64,000 nt of DNA from Planctomycetota bacterium (GCA_029259945.1 JAJDEF010000032.1:1-64000), one strand, 5' to 3'. Counted from the stretch's first letter, positions 25,118-34,538 are shown. Translations and numbers: made by a program. The notes: a model not told the origin generated them from the letters alone.

Positions 25118-25738
25118 ATGAATGTTTCGCTTTCAGGCAATAGCCCTGAGCAACCGGCTGGGTTGCCTCGAAGTCCCGAATTGATGCGGCGCGAGGATAC
25201 GGCGCTGTTGATCGTTGACGTACAGGAACGCCTGATTGTCGTCGAGCCCGGCAACAAACGAATTGTATGGAATATCAGGCGGTTGCTTGACGGGGCTAAG
25301 GTGCTGGGAGTCAAAGCCTATGCAACCGAGCAGTGCCCCGAGAAATTGGGGCCAACGGTCGCTCCACTGGCCGAGCGATTAGAAACCCACTCGGCTAGCA
25401 AATTGTCGTTTAGCTGCAACGAATGTGCCGAAATGTTTTCTGAATGGCGCAAAGCAGGTATCCAACGTGTCCTGGTTTGCGGCATTGAAACCCACGTTTG
25501 TATTCAGCAAACGGTTCTCGACTTATTGGCAGCGGGCTATCAGATCCTGCTGGCCGTCGATGCCGTGGGGGCCCGCCACTCGATTGACCATGAAATCGCC
25601 TTGCGACGGATGGAAGCGTCGGGGGCATTGCTGACAACCACCGAGGCAGCCCTATTCGAATGGTGTGCGCGTGCGGGAACTGCGGAATTTAAGGAAATCA
25701 GTGCCTTGGCCAAGGAATTGCCGCCCGCCGAAGATTGA
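25118..25738 (+). CDS. Isochorismatase-family cysteine hydrolase
   Basis: A 206-residue hydrolase of the isochorismatase-like superfamily. The catalytic triad is visible: D34 in ALLIVDVQERL, K95 in SASKLSFSC and nucleophile C128 in CGIETHVCIQQT (with the cis-peptide-type GIETH). I took the ATG at 25118, preceded by AGG; the open frame begins at 25064. The family includes nicotinamidases and ureido- or carbamoyl-hydrolases. The active site supports hydrolysis of an amide-type substrate, but substrate choice cannot be told. Confidence 0.85.
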   Translation: MNVSLSGNSPEQPAGLPRSPELMRREDTALLIVDVQERLIVVEPGNKRIVWNIRRLLDGAKVLGVKAYATEQCPEKLGPTVAPLAERLETHSASKLSFSCNECAEMFSEWRKAGIQRVLVCGIETHVCIQQTVLDLLAAGYQILLAVDAVGARHSIDHEIALRRMEASGALLTTTEAALFEWCARAGTAEFKEISALAKELPPAED

Positions 25739-25761
25739 GGTTTTCGGCCTGCGAAGGGGGA

Positions 25762-26586
25762 TTACCAGTGCGCTGCTTCCTCGCCATCAAGTCGTAGTGT
25801 TAAGCATTTGGCACTGCCACCCGCTTTGACGAACTCGCCCAGAGGGGTCGCGATTGGCGAGTAGCCTGCCTGTCGAAGTTGTTCGTGGAGCAACGGACAG
25901 CCGCTGTTGGTAATCACCGTACGGCCAACGACCACCGCATTGCAGGCAAAGCTACGGGCCTCGCTTTCATCGACCGGGATCAGGTGCGAGACATGTTCGG
26001 CCAGTACACGTCGGCCATAGTCGTCGAAAGCGCCGGGAAAATAAATGGCTTCATCCTCGACAAGTGGGCAGAAGCACGTATCGAGGTGATAGTAGTAGGG
26101 GTCGACCAACTCCAGTGGCAAAACTCGTATGCCAAGAAGTTCACCGATTTGTTGATGCCCACCGGCGTCGCTGCGAAGACGATAGCCCGCGAATAGGGTT
26201 TCGCCGCAGAATAATGCATCGCCCGCCCCTTCAAACGAAAAGTCGCTTGGGGTATCGAACACCTGAAGGCCGTGGTTCGCCAGCCAGCGACGAAAGTGGG
26301 GTTCTTCGCCCTGGCGTTGCTCGTGTTTGAATCGGGCAAGAATCGCTTTTTGCTGGTAGATGATTGCCGCGTTGGCAGTAAATACGAGGTCAGGAAGCCC
26401 TGAGACTGGGGGTAATTCGGAGATGCCGGCCCCTGCTTCGATTAAACACTCGCGAAGAGCCTGCCACTGCCGGAGAGCCACGGCATGGTCTGCTTGTTTT
26501 TCGGTGCTCATCCAGGGATTGATCTCATACTCGATGCCATAGTAATCGGGCGGGCACATCAAGATGTGGGGAGCTGATTTGCTCAT
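25762..26586 (-). CDS. ArgZ-type arginine dihydrolase (amidinotransferase fold)
   Basis: A 274-residue enzyme with the amidinotransferase (guanidine-modifying) fold. It matches the N-terminal domain of cyanobacterial ArgZ/AgrE, which converts arginine to ornithine, CO2 and ammonia: CPPDYYGIEYEINPWM, LVFTANAAI (N71), FSFEGAGDAL (E119), YYYHLDTCFCPL (H167) and KAGGSAKCLTLRL (C261). E119, H167 and C261 form the catalytic set. DDAH-like enzymes share the fold, but INPWM and HLDTCFCPL point to the ArgZ group. It sits 27 bases after an ornithine-cyclodeaminase-like gene, so the pair may mimic the fused cyanobacterial enzyme. The function is inference from the family. Confidence 0.78.
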   Translation of the reverse strand: MSKSAPHILMCPPDYYGIEYEINPWMSTEKQADHAVALRQWQALRECLIEAGAGISELPPVSGLPDLVFTANAAIIYQQKAILARFKHEQRQGEEPHFRRWLANHGLQVFDTPSDFSFEGAGDALFCGETLFAGYRLRSDAGGHQQIGELLGIRVLPLELVDPYYYHLDTCFCPLVEDEAIYFPGAFDDYGRRVLAEHVSHLIPVDESEARSFACNAVVVGRTVITNSGCPLLHEQLRQAGYSPIATPLGEFVKAGGSAKCLTLRLDGEEAAHW

Positions 26587-26613
26587 ACTGCTATGAAACG
26601 CTACGGAGGCGGT

Positions 26614-27900
26614 CTAGGTGGAGTGTTCGGATTGTTCCAGGCGGCGTATTTCGGCAAGTAGCGATCGCAGGAAAGGTTCGACGTCGGTTACTAGGCCCAC
26701 CGTCTGGAAGCTGCCGCGGTCGCTGAGCTTGATGACAGTGGAAGGGTTGATGTCGACGCAGACCACGTTGACCCAAGCCGGGAGCAGATTGCCGACGGCA
26801 ATGGAATGCAAGGTTGTGGCAATCATCAAACAGAAAGTCACATCTCCAATGCTGGCACGCATGCGACCCTGGTTTTCTAACGCATCGGTGACGACGTCGG
26901 GCAAAGGGCCATCGTCGCGGATGCTGCCGGCCAATTGAAATTCGATCTTATTTTTGACGCATTCGTACATAATGCCCGACTGGAGAATGTCTTGCTCAAC
27001 CGCATTGGCGATTGACCCCGCTCGACGAATACGATTGATAGCGCGGAGGTGGTGTTCGTGCCCAGCATCGACAAGGTCTCCTTGATCGACGTTCACGCCT
27101 AGACTGGTGCCGAAAAGTGATTGCTCGATATCGTGGGTAGCCAGGGCGTTACCGGCAAAAAGTTTGTGAACGTAGCCGTCGCGTATTAGATCGCAAATAA
27201 GGCTGCCGCTACCCGTATGGACGATGGCTGGGCCTCCGACCAATAGCGTTTTGCCGCTTCCTGCACGATTGTCGAATAATTGTCGCGCGATTTGGCGAAT
27301 CATCACGCCTTTGGGCTTTTCTGTCGATACAGGACTGCTCATAAACCCGAATGCATGGTCTTGTTCTGTGCGCTCCAGCGGAAAAACGCGTGTGCCACTG
27401 TGGCCCACGACAATGGGCATTCCTTGTTGGACGTCTGACATAGCGATGCAACGCGCCTGGCTCGTGTTTGGGTCGACCGTAATGCCGCAATCCATTTCTT
27501 GATGTGCCACGGCATGCCAAGTGTCGTTTCGCTTAATTTCAGTGCGCTGATTGGTGGTGCTGTAAAACCCTTCTGGGAAAGCGCCATCGACGTCGGCTAC
27601 GACGAGCTCGCAATCGCAACTCGAGGTCACCGTCGCCCCGTGATCGGAAACTTGGGCCACTATTTTTTGCAAGGCAACGTCATTCTCGGCGCGAATTTCG
27701 ATGACTGCGGAGCTAGGGTCGGTGCGATTTTGTCCTACCGTGATATGCTTGATTTGAAAGGATCCGCCTGCGGTGGTAATGCAGTCGAGCACCTTGGGCA
27801 AAATAAGGCTGTCGATAATGTGACCACGGACTTCGACCTCTTCGAGGCACGAATGTGCCTCTGGCGAATTATTATTAGTGTCGAGGTGCTTAGCAGCCAT
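26614..27900 (-). CDS. LOR/SDH-domain ornithine cyclodeaminase-like protein
   Basis: A 428-residue protein matching the LOR/SDH conserved domain (TIGR00300 type) that forms the C-terminal half of cyanobacterial AgrE and the archaeal-type ornithine cyclodeaminase, an NAD-dependent enzyme converting ornithine to proline and ammonia. Recognisable blocks: VEVRGHIIDSLILPKVLD near the start, KTLLVGGPAIVHTGSG (nucleotide-binding loop), KLFAGNALATHDIEQSLFGTSLG, HLRAINRIRRAGSIANAVEQ and IMYECVKNKIEFQLAGSIRDDGPLPD. It is upstream of the ArgZ-like gene on the same strand with 27 bases between them. I infer an arginine-to-proline route. Confidence 0.78.
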   Translation of the reverse strand: MAAKHLDTNNNSPEAHSCLEEVEVRGHIIDSLILPKVLDCITTAGGSFQIKHITVGQNRTDPSSAVIEIRAENDVALQKIVAQVSDHGATVTSSCDCELVVADVDGAFPEGFYSTTNQRTEIKRNDTWHAVAHQEMDCGITVDPNTSQARCIAMSDVQQGMPIVVGHSGTRVFPLERTEQDHAFGFMSSPVSTEKPKGVMIRQIARQLFDNRAGSGKTLLVGGPAIVHTGSGSLICDLIRDGYVHKLFAGNALATHDIEQSLFGTSLGVNVDQGDLVDAGHEHHLRAINRIRRAGSIANAVEQDILQSGIMYECVKNKIEFQLAGSIRDDGPLPDVVTDALENQGRMRASIGDVTFCLMIATTLHSIAVGNLLPAWVNVVCVDINPSTVIKLSDRGSFQTVGLVTDVEPFLRSLLAEIRRLEQSEHST

Positions 27901-28199
27901 TTGGAGGTGCCTCTGGGGATGGGAGAGTGCAAGAGTTGATCTCGGCAGTACAATGGGGAGATGCCAAGGAATTCTATCTCCTGCGTATTATTCTGCGGAG
28001 ACCGACTTTTCCGGAGGAATACGCGAAATTGAGTGCTCAGACTTCAAGAACTGGGCCCTTGTCACTCTAGCGAGCCTTTTCGGAACTGGGTATTGGCCGT
28101 ATATTGCGGGTAGTGAAGGGCGGCCTAGCCGTCTTGATTCACCGATAATCTAACATGCCGCCGTCATGAGCGAGCTGGCACTTATTTTTAGAAGAGACT

Positions 28200-29297
28200 A
28201 TGGGCGAAAACGAATCAAAATCTCCGTGGGACAATTTAGCCGGGGAGCTTGGAGCAGAACCTGCCGCTGAGTCCTTTGAGCGTCAACAGGCTCCGGCAAC
28301 GGAGATCGAGCCGGCCAAATCTGAGGTGAAAGAGGAATCTGCGGTGCCTCGAAAAGCGTTACCAAGTGCATGGAATGCTTTAGCAAGCGCGTTCGGCTTG
28401 AAAGCGGGAGACGTGCCTGACAAGAAAGTCGAGGTCTCGGGCGAAGCTGCTTCAGCAGCCAAGGTAGAGGCCTCAGAAGATAGTGTTGAGGCCGCTGCAA
28501 GCAGCGAAGAAGGTTCCGCAGAGCCGTTGCCAGACGAAATCGATCAGGCGATGAGCGAGGAGGATTGGTCTGAGAGTGAGGTATCGGGAGAAGCTACAAG
28601 TGAGGAGGAGCCCGAAGAAGCCGACACGGGGATCTCGGGGGAAGCCGCACGAAACGCATTCGATGCACTATTTTCTGCCAGCGGTTCAGCATGGGCCAGC
28701 CCCGCACCGAAACCGGATAGCAAAGAGCCGCTAGAAGACCAAACTAAATCTTCGGAGCTTGATGCCGAAGTTGTTGAACAGGCTGAAGAGACTTCTGAGG
28801 GGGAGGACGAAGAATCTCGTCCACGTCGGCGCAGGCCGCGTCGTCGGCGTCGAGGACGCGGGGGCCGCAAGCCTGCTGAAGATACGGTTGCTTCGGGTGA
28901 CGAAGAAGAAAACGTAGCTGACCAAGAGGGTGAAAATCTCTCAGAAGAGGTATCTACCGATAAAGAGGAAGAGAAGGAAGAAAGACCGCGTCGACGTCGA
29001 TCGCGTCGACGTCCCAAACGCTCGTCTACGAACAGTGACCCTACCTCCGACGTGAAAGCCACCGACGACGTAGACAGTGAGCTTGATGACGAGCTTGGTG
29101 ACGGCGAAGATGATGGAGACGATCGCGACGGGACACGATCCCGTTCCAGTCATCGCAATCTTCCAACTTGGTCAGAAGCGATAGGCGAGATTGTCGATTC
29201 TAATCTGGCTCAGCGTAGCCAATCGCCTAGTAAGCCAAGCACTTCGCGTGGGCGCGGTCGTGGCCGTGGTGGGCGAGGCCGCAGCAAGAAAACTTGA
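28200..29297 (+). CDS. Low-complexity acidic protein with arginine-rich and WxxLA repeats
   Basis: A 365-residue protein without a recognised domain, mostly disordered by composition. Three short motifs repeat: SPWDNLAGELG (8-18), SAWNALASAFG (56-66) and NAFDALFSASG (152-162), each followed by acidic low-complexity sequence. Three arginine/glycine-rich blocks follow: RPRRRRPRRRRRGRGGRK (207-224), RPRRRRSRRRPKR (262-274) and RGRGRGRGGRGRSKK at the C-terminus. The C-terminal LPTWSEAIGEIVDSNLAQR (321-339) looks like a structured motif. Together these suggest an RNA- or DNA-binding scaffold with partner-binding motifs. Adenine deaminase starts 41 bases downstream. Function unknown. Confidence 0.7.
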   Translation: MGENESKSPWDNLAGELGAEPAAESFERQQAPATEIEPAKSEVKEESAVPRKALPSAWNALASAFGLKAGDVPDKKVEVSGEAASAAKVEASEDSVEAAASSEEGSAEPLPDEIDQAMSEEDWSESEVSGEATSEEEPEEADTGISGEAARNAFDALFSASGSAWASPAPKPDSKEPLEDQTKSSELDAEVVEQAEETSEGEDEESRPRRRRPRRRRRGRGGRKPAEDTVASGDEEENVADQEGENLSEEVSTDKEEEKEERPRRRRSRRRPKRSSTNSDPTSDVKATDDVDSELDDELGDGEDDGDDRDGTRSRSSHRNLPTWSEAIGEIVDSNLAQRSQSPSKPSTSRGRGRGRGGRGRSKKT

Positions 29298-29337
29298 TGC
29301 GACGTTTTCTAAGATCGCTAGTGGAAGAGGGCAATTC

Positions 29338-30978
29338 ATGACGGTTCGCTCGCAGCGAGTTGTGGGGAACGTGGTGGACGTGCCTGGCCGGCGAGTGTTT
29401 GCTGCTGAGGTTCATATTGCAGATGGCCGTATTGCAGCTATCAAGCCGGTAGATTCTCAGCCTCAAACCTATCTGTTGCCGGGATTTATCGACGCCCACG
29501 TGCATGTGGAAAGCTCGATGCTGGTGCCCAGCGAATTTGCACGTATAGCGGTTACGCACGGCACCGTGGCGACGGTGAGCGATCCTCACGAAATCGGCAA
29601 CGTGTTAGGAGTGTCAGGCGTCGAGTATATGCTCGACAATGCAGGCGAGTCGCCCTTTAAGTTCTATTTTGGCGCGCCTTCGTGTGTCCCAGCGACCACG
29701 TTCGAGACGTCAGGCGCCGAGATAACCGTTGACGAAGTTAAGCTACTGCTGGACGACCCTCGGATTCTGTATCTCAGCGAGATGATGAATTTTCCCGGGG
29801 TGTTGAATGGTGCTCCAGATTGCATGGAGAAGATCGCCGCAGCTTTGCAGCGAGGAAAACCGGTCGATGGGCATGCACCCGGGTTACGTGGTGAAGAGGC
29901 GGCCCGATACATTGCCGCTGGTATTACGACCGACCACGAGTGTTTTACCAAGGAAGAGGCGTTCGACAAGCTTGCAGCAGGGGCCAAAATATCAATACGT
30001 GAAGGTTCTGCGGCTCGCAACTTCGACGCGCTGGTTGCGCTAATCGGCGAGCATCCGCTGCAGACGATGCTTTGCAGCGACGATAAGCATCCCGACGAAT
30101 TGTTGACTGGGCATATCAATGTTTTGGTACGTCGCGCGGTTGAGCGAGGTATCGATGTCTACGATGTCTTGCAGGCGGCATGTCTTAACCCGATCGAGCA
30201 TTATGCTCTCGACGTTGGAAGACTGCGTGTTGGCGACCCCGCCGATTTTATCGAAGTCGACTCGTTGGAAAAATTCGGTGTGCTGCGAACGTGGATTGAT
30301 GGCGAAGTCGTAGCGGAACGAGGAGTCACAACGATCCCTCGTGTCGAGCCAACCGTAGTGAATCGCTTTAAAGCCACTTTGGTCGAGCCGGCTCAGTTGG
30401 CTGTTCAGCATGACGAAGGGATGTTGCAGGTTATCGAGGCACTCGATGGGCAGCTGATTACCAACCGGCTCTCGTTGCAGCCCAAAGTGGTTAATGATGA
30501 GGTTGTCAGCGATGTGGATCGTGACCTCTTAAAGATGGTGGTCGTTAACCGTTATCAAGCCGCACCGCCTGCGATTGCATTTATTCAGAATTTTGGCTTG
30601 AAGCACGGCGCAATGGCCTCTAGCGTCGCGCACGATTCACATAATGTGATTGCAGTCGGGGTGAGTGACGAGGATTTAGCATCAGCAATCAACGCCGTGA
30701 TGGAAAGCGGGGGCGGGCTCAGCGCAGTTTACTCAGCCGAAAACGTGCGAGAAGTGCTTCCGTTGCCAGTCGCAGGGTTAATGGCCACAGGCACCTGCGT
30801 GGAAGTGGCGGCTGCTTATCAAAAGCTAGATGCTGCTGTGAAAGGCTGGGGCTCAAGCTTACGCGCACCCTACATGACGCTATCGTTTATGGCGTTGTTG
30901 GTGATCCCGGAATTGAAGCTCAGCGATCAGGGGCTCTTTGATGGCAAGAGGTTTGAATTCACCCCGTTGCATGCGTAA
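29338..30978 (+). CDS. ade: Adenine deaminase
   Basis: A 546-residue amidohydrolase converting adenine to hypoxanthine and ammonia. Motifs: LLPGFIDAHVHVESSM (metal ligands), THGTVATVSDPHEIGNVLG, PFKFYFGAPSCVPATTFETSG, VDGHAPGLRGEEAARYIAAGITTDHE, and the C-terminal QNFGLKHGAMASSVAHDSHNVIAVG. The length matches bacterial Ade. The start at ATG 29338 has AGAGGG upstream. It could take adenine from the AMP nucleosidase of the salvage cluster about 13 kb away. It may be co-transcribed with the preceding low-complexity protein. Confidence 0.94.
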   Translation: MTVRSQRVVGNVVDVPGRRVFAAEVHIADGRIAAIKPVDSQPQTYLLPGFIDAHVHVESSMLVPSEFARIAVTHGTVATVSDPHEIGNVLGVSGVEYMLDNAGESPFKFYFGAPSCVPATTFETSGAEITVDEVKLLLDDPRILYLSEMMNFPGVLNGAPDCMEKIAAALQRGKPVDGHAPGLRGEEAARYIAAGITTDHECFTKEEAFDKLAAGAKISIREGSAARNFDALVALIGEHPLQTMLCSDDKHPDELLTGHINVLVRRAVERGIDVYDVLQAACLNPIEHYALDVGRLRVGDPADFIEVDSLEKFGVLRTWIDGEVVAERGVTTIPRVEPTVVNRFKATLVEPAQLAVQHDEGMLQVIEALDGQLITNRLSLQPKVVNDEVVSDVDRDLLKMVVVNRYQAAPPAIAFIQNFGLKHGAMASSVAHDSHNVIAVGVSDEDLASAINAVMESGGGLSAVYSAENVREVLPLPVAGLMATGTCVEVAAAYQKLDAAVKGWGSSLRAPYMTLSFMALLVIPELKLSDQGLFDGKRFEFTPLHA

Positions 30979-31034
30979 TATTTTTAAAGCAAATCGCAGA
31001 CGCACCGTTTATTAAGCTACTTAGGTTTCTAGTG

Positions 31035-32075
31035 ATGTTTCTCTCGCAGCGAATTCGATTGAAAGCCCTTGCCCAGCTTTGCCACCGTTTGGCGACCGCA
31101 ACCGGTGCGGGCATCGACGATCGAAAGATCTGGAGCGAGGAAGCAGAAAGGGGCACGCGTGGGCAGCGTCGTGTGGTGGCATTGATTCGCGATCAGTTGG
31201 CCAACAGAAAGTCGCTCACCGAAGCGCTGCCGGCCACGGGAAATTACTTCCCGCCTCTGTTTTGTCAGATGGTCGAAGTTGGAGAGAAGAGCGGACAGCT
31301 TGATGGAACCTACAAACGCTTGGCCAGCCATTATGATCGGACGATGAAAGCTCGGCGAGAATTTCTTGGCCAGCTCAGTTGGCCCATGCTTCAACTAGCG
31401 AGTTCTTTGCTGGTGATAGGCTTATTGATCTGGATCATGGGAATGATGCCCATCAACCGTGGTGCAGCCGGAGCGCAGGGCGACATTCTTGGCTTTGGTT
31501 TAATGGGCACCTCTGGGCTCATCGTGTATGTCAATTTTCTTGTTGTCTTAGGCATTGCGGGGTTGCTCGTTATCGAGGCGGCTCGTCGTGGAATTGGTTG
31601 GACACGCTCGTTGCAGCGGATGGTGATCCAACTCCCTGTGGTTGGTGGGGCACTGAAAACGCTTGCTCTGTCGCGTTTTACCTGGGCACTACAGTTGGTG
31701 CTCGATACACCGATGGATTTACGCCGTGCATTACCTCTGGCGCTAGAGGCCGCTGGCAACGACTACTACGCCCGCCATGGCGATGCAGTCGCAAACCGAA
31801 TTGAGCTTGGGGAGACGATCCATACCTCACTGGCCGTGACAGGGGCGTTTCCTACGGAATTGCTCGATACCATAGCTGTCGGTGAACAAAGTGGCCGACT
31901 TGTAGAAACGATGGGACATCTGTCAGCAGAGTACCAACAGCGTGCAACGTCGGCGATTTCGTTGCTTGCTCAGGTGGCTGGCTACGCAGTCTGGTTACTC
32001 ATCAGCGCTTGCATTATTGGGCTGATTTTTCGGATATTCTCGTTCTACACCGACACGCTGAATAGTGTTCTGTAA
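31035..32075 (+). CDS. GspF/PilC-like inner-membrane protein, orphan
   Basis: About 346 residues with two type II secretion F domains. The first carries LCHRLATATGAGIDD and FPPLFCQMVEVGEKSGQLDGTYKRLASHY; the second, LSRFTWALQLVLDTPMDLRRALPLALEAAGN and ELLDTIAVGEQSGRLVETMGHLSAEYQQRA. Three membrane spans are visible (about 120-140, 165-185 and 315-335). Such proteins form the platform of type II secretion or type IV pilus machines. No partner ATPase or secretin lies nearby. An alternative GTG start lies three bases upstream. Confidence 0.82.
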   Translation: MFLSQRIRLKALAQLCHRLATATGAGIDDRKIWSEEAERGTRGQRRVVALIRDQLANRKSLTEALPATGNYFPPLFCQMVEVGEKSGQLDGTYKRLASHYDRTMKARREFLGQLSWPMLQLASSLLVIGLLIWIMGMMPINRGAAGAQGDILGFGLMGTSGLIVYVNFLVVLGIAGLLVIEAARRGIGWTRSLQRMVIQLPVVGGALKTLALSRFTWALQLVLDTPMDLRRALPLALEAAGNDYYARHGDAVANRIELGETIHTSLAVTGAFPTELLDTIAVGEQSGRLVETMGHLSAEYQQRATSAISLLAQVAGYAVWLLISACIIGLIFRIFSFYTDTLNSVL

Positions 32076-32084
32076 CGTGCAAGG

Positions 32085-32879
32085 TCAGCGCAACGATTGC
32101 AAATGCTCGATAAGTGCAAGTTCTGGGCCTGCAAGTCGTTTATTAATTCTTATGCTGAGCGAGTCCGCAATGCCATCTTGGCTTAGGTCGTTTAGATAGT
32201 CGGTCAACAGGGCAGCTTTGTCATCATTCGATTCGAGAAGAAAATAGACCCATGCCCAAGCTTCGGCATAATCTGCTTGAGTCATGTCGGCCGCAACGTT
32301 GAGTTGCTCGAGCCGTGAGATATCGGGCTTCCAATTTTCTAGGTCGATTTTGGCGACGAGGTGATCGATGTGTGCCTGATTAACGCCCCGTTTAGCTCGA
32401 CCTACCTCGAAATACTCGGCAAGTCCCTCGTCTAGCCAAAGTGGCAAATTGGGAATTGCCGCGTGTAGGTAGCCGTGTGAGGTTTCGTGGCGTAGATCCT
32501 CAGCCACATGATCGCCCCAGTGGGCATAGACAGCGAGCTCGATATCCGTCTCGACGAAAATGGCACGACGGCCGGCGAAGCTGGGGAAACGTTGTTCTAA
32601 AAAATCGTAGTAAGATTGATCATTGGAGAAGAGATAGACGTGAATTGGCTCGTCGGTTGCCGACAGCTTAAGCTTCTCGCTCATCACCCCGCGTTGGCTG
32701 GTGAGTTCCTCAACCAGCCGATGACGTTCTGGCAGCGAAAAATCGCTATGGATGATTAGTTGATCTCGCACCAACTGGTGAGCAAAAGGGGATGGCACAG
32801 CCGTAGCGCGAAACGACTGACAGCCGCTGAGAAGCACGATCAGAAAAAGTCCGATTGAATAAAAGCAAAGCAGTCGCAT
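32085..32879 (-). CDS. Lipoprotein with HExxH motif, DUF1570-like peptidase
   Basis: A 264-residue lipoprotein (signal peptide with lipobox LLSGC, Cys at about 20). It contains AEDLRHETSHGYLHAAIPNLPLWLDEGLAEYFEVG, an HExxH zinc motif followed by the WLDEGLAEYF pattern of DUF1570 and related peptidase-MA-like proteins common in planctomycetes. The glutamate in DEGLAEYF is the likely third zinc ligand. Its C-terminus converges on the gspF-like gene (10 bases apart). It probably acts in the periplasm or at the outer membrane; substrate unknown. Confidence 0.75.
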   Translation of the reverse strand: MRLLCFYSIGLFLIVLLSGCQSFRATAVPSPFAHQLVRDQLIIHSDFSLPERHRLVEELTSQRGVMSEKLKLSATDEPIHVYLFSNDQSYYDFLEQRFPSFAGRRAIFVETDIELAVYAHWGDHVAEDLRHETSHGYLHAAIPNLPLWLDEGLAEYFEVGRAKRGVNQAHIDHLVAKIDLENWKPDISRLEQLNVAADMTQADYAEAWAWVYFLLESNDDKAALLTDYLNDLSQDGIADSLSIRINKRLAGPELALIEHLQSLR

Positions 32880-33324
32880 GGGCCCAACCGTCGGGGAGGA
32901 ATGAAGCGGGACATTCTAGCGAGAGTGCCGCTAGGGGCGAAGGGCAAACCAGATGAAATTCGCATTGAAAGCGTTCTTCGGGAAAGTTAGTGGCCAGGAA
33001 CAAGAAGAAACCACAGATGAACACGGATGGACGCAGATATTTAAGAAACGAACTCACACAGCAAACGCATCTGTCTGTGAATGATATCAGAATTCAATTT
33101 GCCTGAAACAAAAAACTACCCTCGGACAATCCCAAAAGAGCTGAGTAAATAGATGATAATTTTGCCTTCTCGTCATTATTGCAAGTGTAAATATTGGTGA
33201 TGGGACGATCCGTGTTTATCTGTGTTCATCCGTGGCTAATTACTGCCCTAAGTAATAGCAATCGCTGGCCAAGTTCCTAAACCCATGAGCTTAGCCACTA
33301 AAAGTCCAGTAGAGACCAAAAAGG
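32880..33324. other. Gene-free region holding an inverted-repeat element
   Basis: About 445 bases with no supported gene. The main content is the CACAGAT inverted-repeat element at 33010-33240. No terminator with a T-run was seen. Confidence 0.5.
33010..33240. repeat. Imperfect inverted-repeat element, CACAGAT family
   Basis: The left end CCACAGATGAACACGGATGG (from 33011) matches the reverse complement of the right end, CCACGGATGAACACAGATAA (ending about 33237), over about 28 bases. The enclosed 170 bases have no open frame of note. A related half-copy lies at 61091-61118. It resembles dispersed non-coding repeats of environmental bacteria. Confidence 0.6.
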
Positions 33325-34464
33325 TTAGGTAGCTTTGCCGGCTATCAGCGCATCGAGTTCGCACTTTAGCTTGGGTAAGATCTCGTCATAAGAATATTGA
33401 CCCAGGGGGTCGCCGCCGCGTTTTAGGTTGACGTGGGTGGGGCCGCACCAGAGGCCGAGATCGGCGTCGTCGGTTTCGCCTGGGCCGTTGACTCGGCAAC
33501 CCATGACGGCGATGGTGATCGACTGCTCGGCTGCATAACGGGTCATCTCCTTGACTTGCTCCGCTAGCTCGATAAAGGCTTCATTCTCGACGCGAGAGCA
33601 GCTTGGGCAACTGATGATATTCAAAGTGTCAAGGCCATAGTCGACCACCGACCGGACACGGCCGTTGGCAATGTCGTCGAGGATTTGTCGGCCCGCTTCG
33701 ATCTCTTCGGGCTTACGGGCATTGGCTACAGTAAGCGAAACGCGGATCGTATCACCGAGGCCGCGACTAATGAGCTGTTCGAATGCGATGCGTGTTTTGA
33801 TGATCCCGTCTGGTGGCATGCCTGCTTCGGTCACACCGAGGTGCAGAGGCACGTCGGGACGCTGTTCGGCAAAGCGCTGATTGACTTCAACCACCTTTTT
33901 CGGGTCGGAGTCCTTCAGCGAGACGCAGTATCGCGTAAAGCCAAGCTCGTCGAGAGTTTGGCAGTGCTCGAGCGCGCTGTCGAGCATCGGGCTGATCGAA
34001 TCGTCGGCTGCATAGTGGGCTTTTTTCTCGGGGTCGACACTGCCGCAATTGACTCCGATCCGCATCGCGCAGTCGTTATCCGCGGCGACGGCAGCTAGAA
34101 ATTTCACTTTCTCTTGCCAAGGTTTCTCACGTTCGTGATGGTAAAGATGCCCCGGGTTATAGCGAAGCTTGTCGACATGGGGTGCGACGATTTCGGCGAG
34201 TCGGTAATTTTCTTGGAGATCGACCACGAGGTTTGCTTTGGTTTGCTTACGAATTTCGGCCAGCGATTGCGCATCGTTGGTACTGTCGACAGCGACACGC
34301 ACGACGTCTGCACCGGCAGCGTGTAATGCGTTGATTTGCTCGACGGTTGCATCGATATCTTGCGTGTGGGTCGCCGTCATGCTCTGGACGGCAATCGGTT
34401 GCGCGCTGCCGATGGTCACTGAGCCAATGCGAACAGCGCGGGTTGGGTTTCGTGCGATGTTCAA
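33325..34464 (-). CDS. ispG: 4-hydroxy-3-methylbut-2-enyl diphosphate synthase
   Basis: A 379-residue Fe-S enzyme of the non-mevalonate isoprenoid pathway, converting MEcPP to HMBPP. It shows the N-terminal [20 protein letters not shown], the TIM-barrel blocks and the cluster ligands in [10 protein letters not shown] and GCRVNGPGE (three Cys plus the Glu equivalent to E. coli). The length matches the short bacterial form rather than the longer three-domain form. It ends a run of co-directional genes: rimO, pgsA, a CPBP protease, ispG. Confidence 0.95.
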   Translation of the reverse strand: MNIARNPTRAVRIGSVTIGSAQPIAVQSMTATHTQDIDATVEQINALHAAGADVVRVAVDSTNDAQSLAEIRKQTKANLVVDLQENYRLAEIVAPHVDKLRYNPGHLYHHEREKPWQEKVKFLAAVAADNDCAMRIGVNCGSVDPEKKAHYAADDSISPMLDSALEHCQTLDELGFTRYCVSLKDSDPKKVVEVNQRFAEQRPDVPLHLGVTEAGMPPDGIIKTRIAFEQLISRGLGDTIRVSLTVANARKPEEIEAGRQILDDIANGRVRSVVDYGLDTLNIISCPSCSRVENEAFIELAEQVKEMTRYAAEQSITIAVMGCRVNGPGETDDADLGLWCGPTHVNLKRGGDPLGQYSYDEILPKLKCELDALIAGKAT

Positions 34465-34538
34465 AACGTGAAACTCTCCTCCAAGACGGGCCTAGTTTTT
34501 ACCATAGTTAATCGCTGACATTGCTTTTGAGCAGTTTC

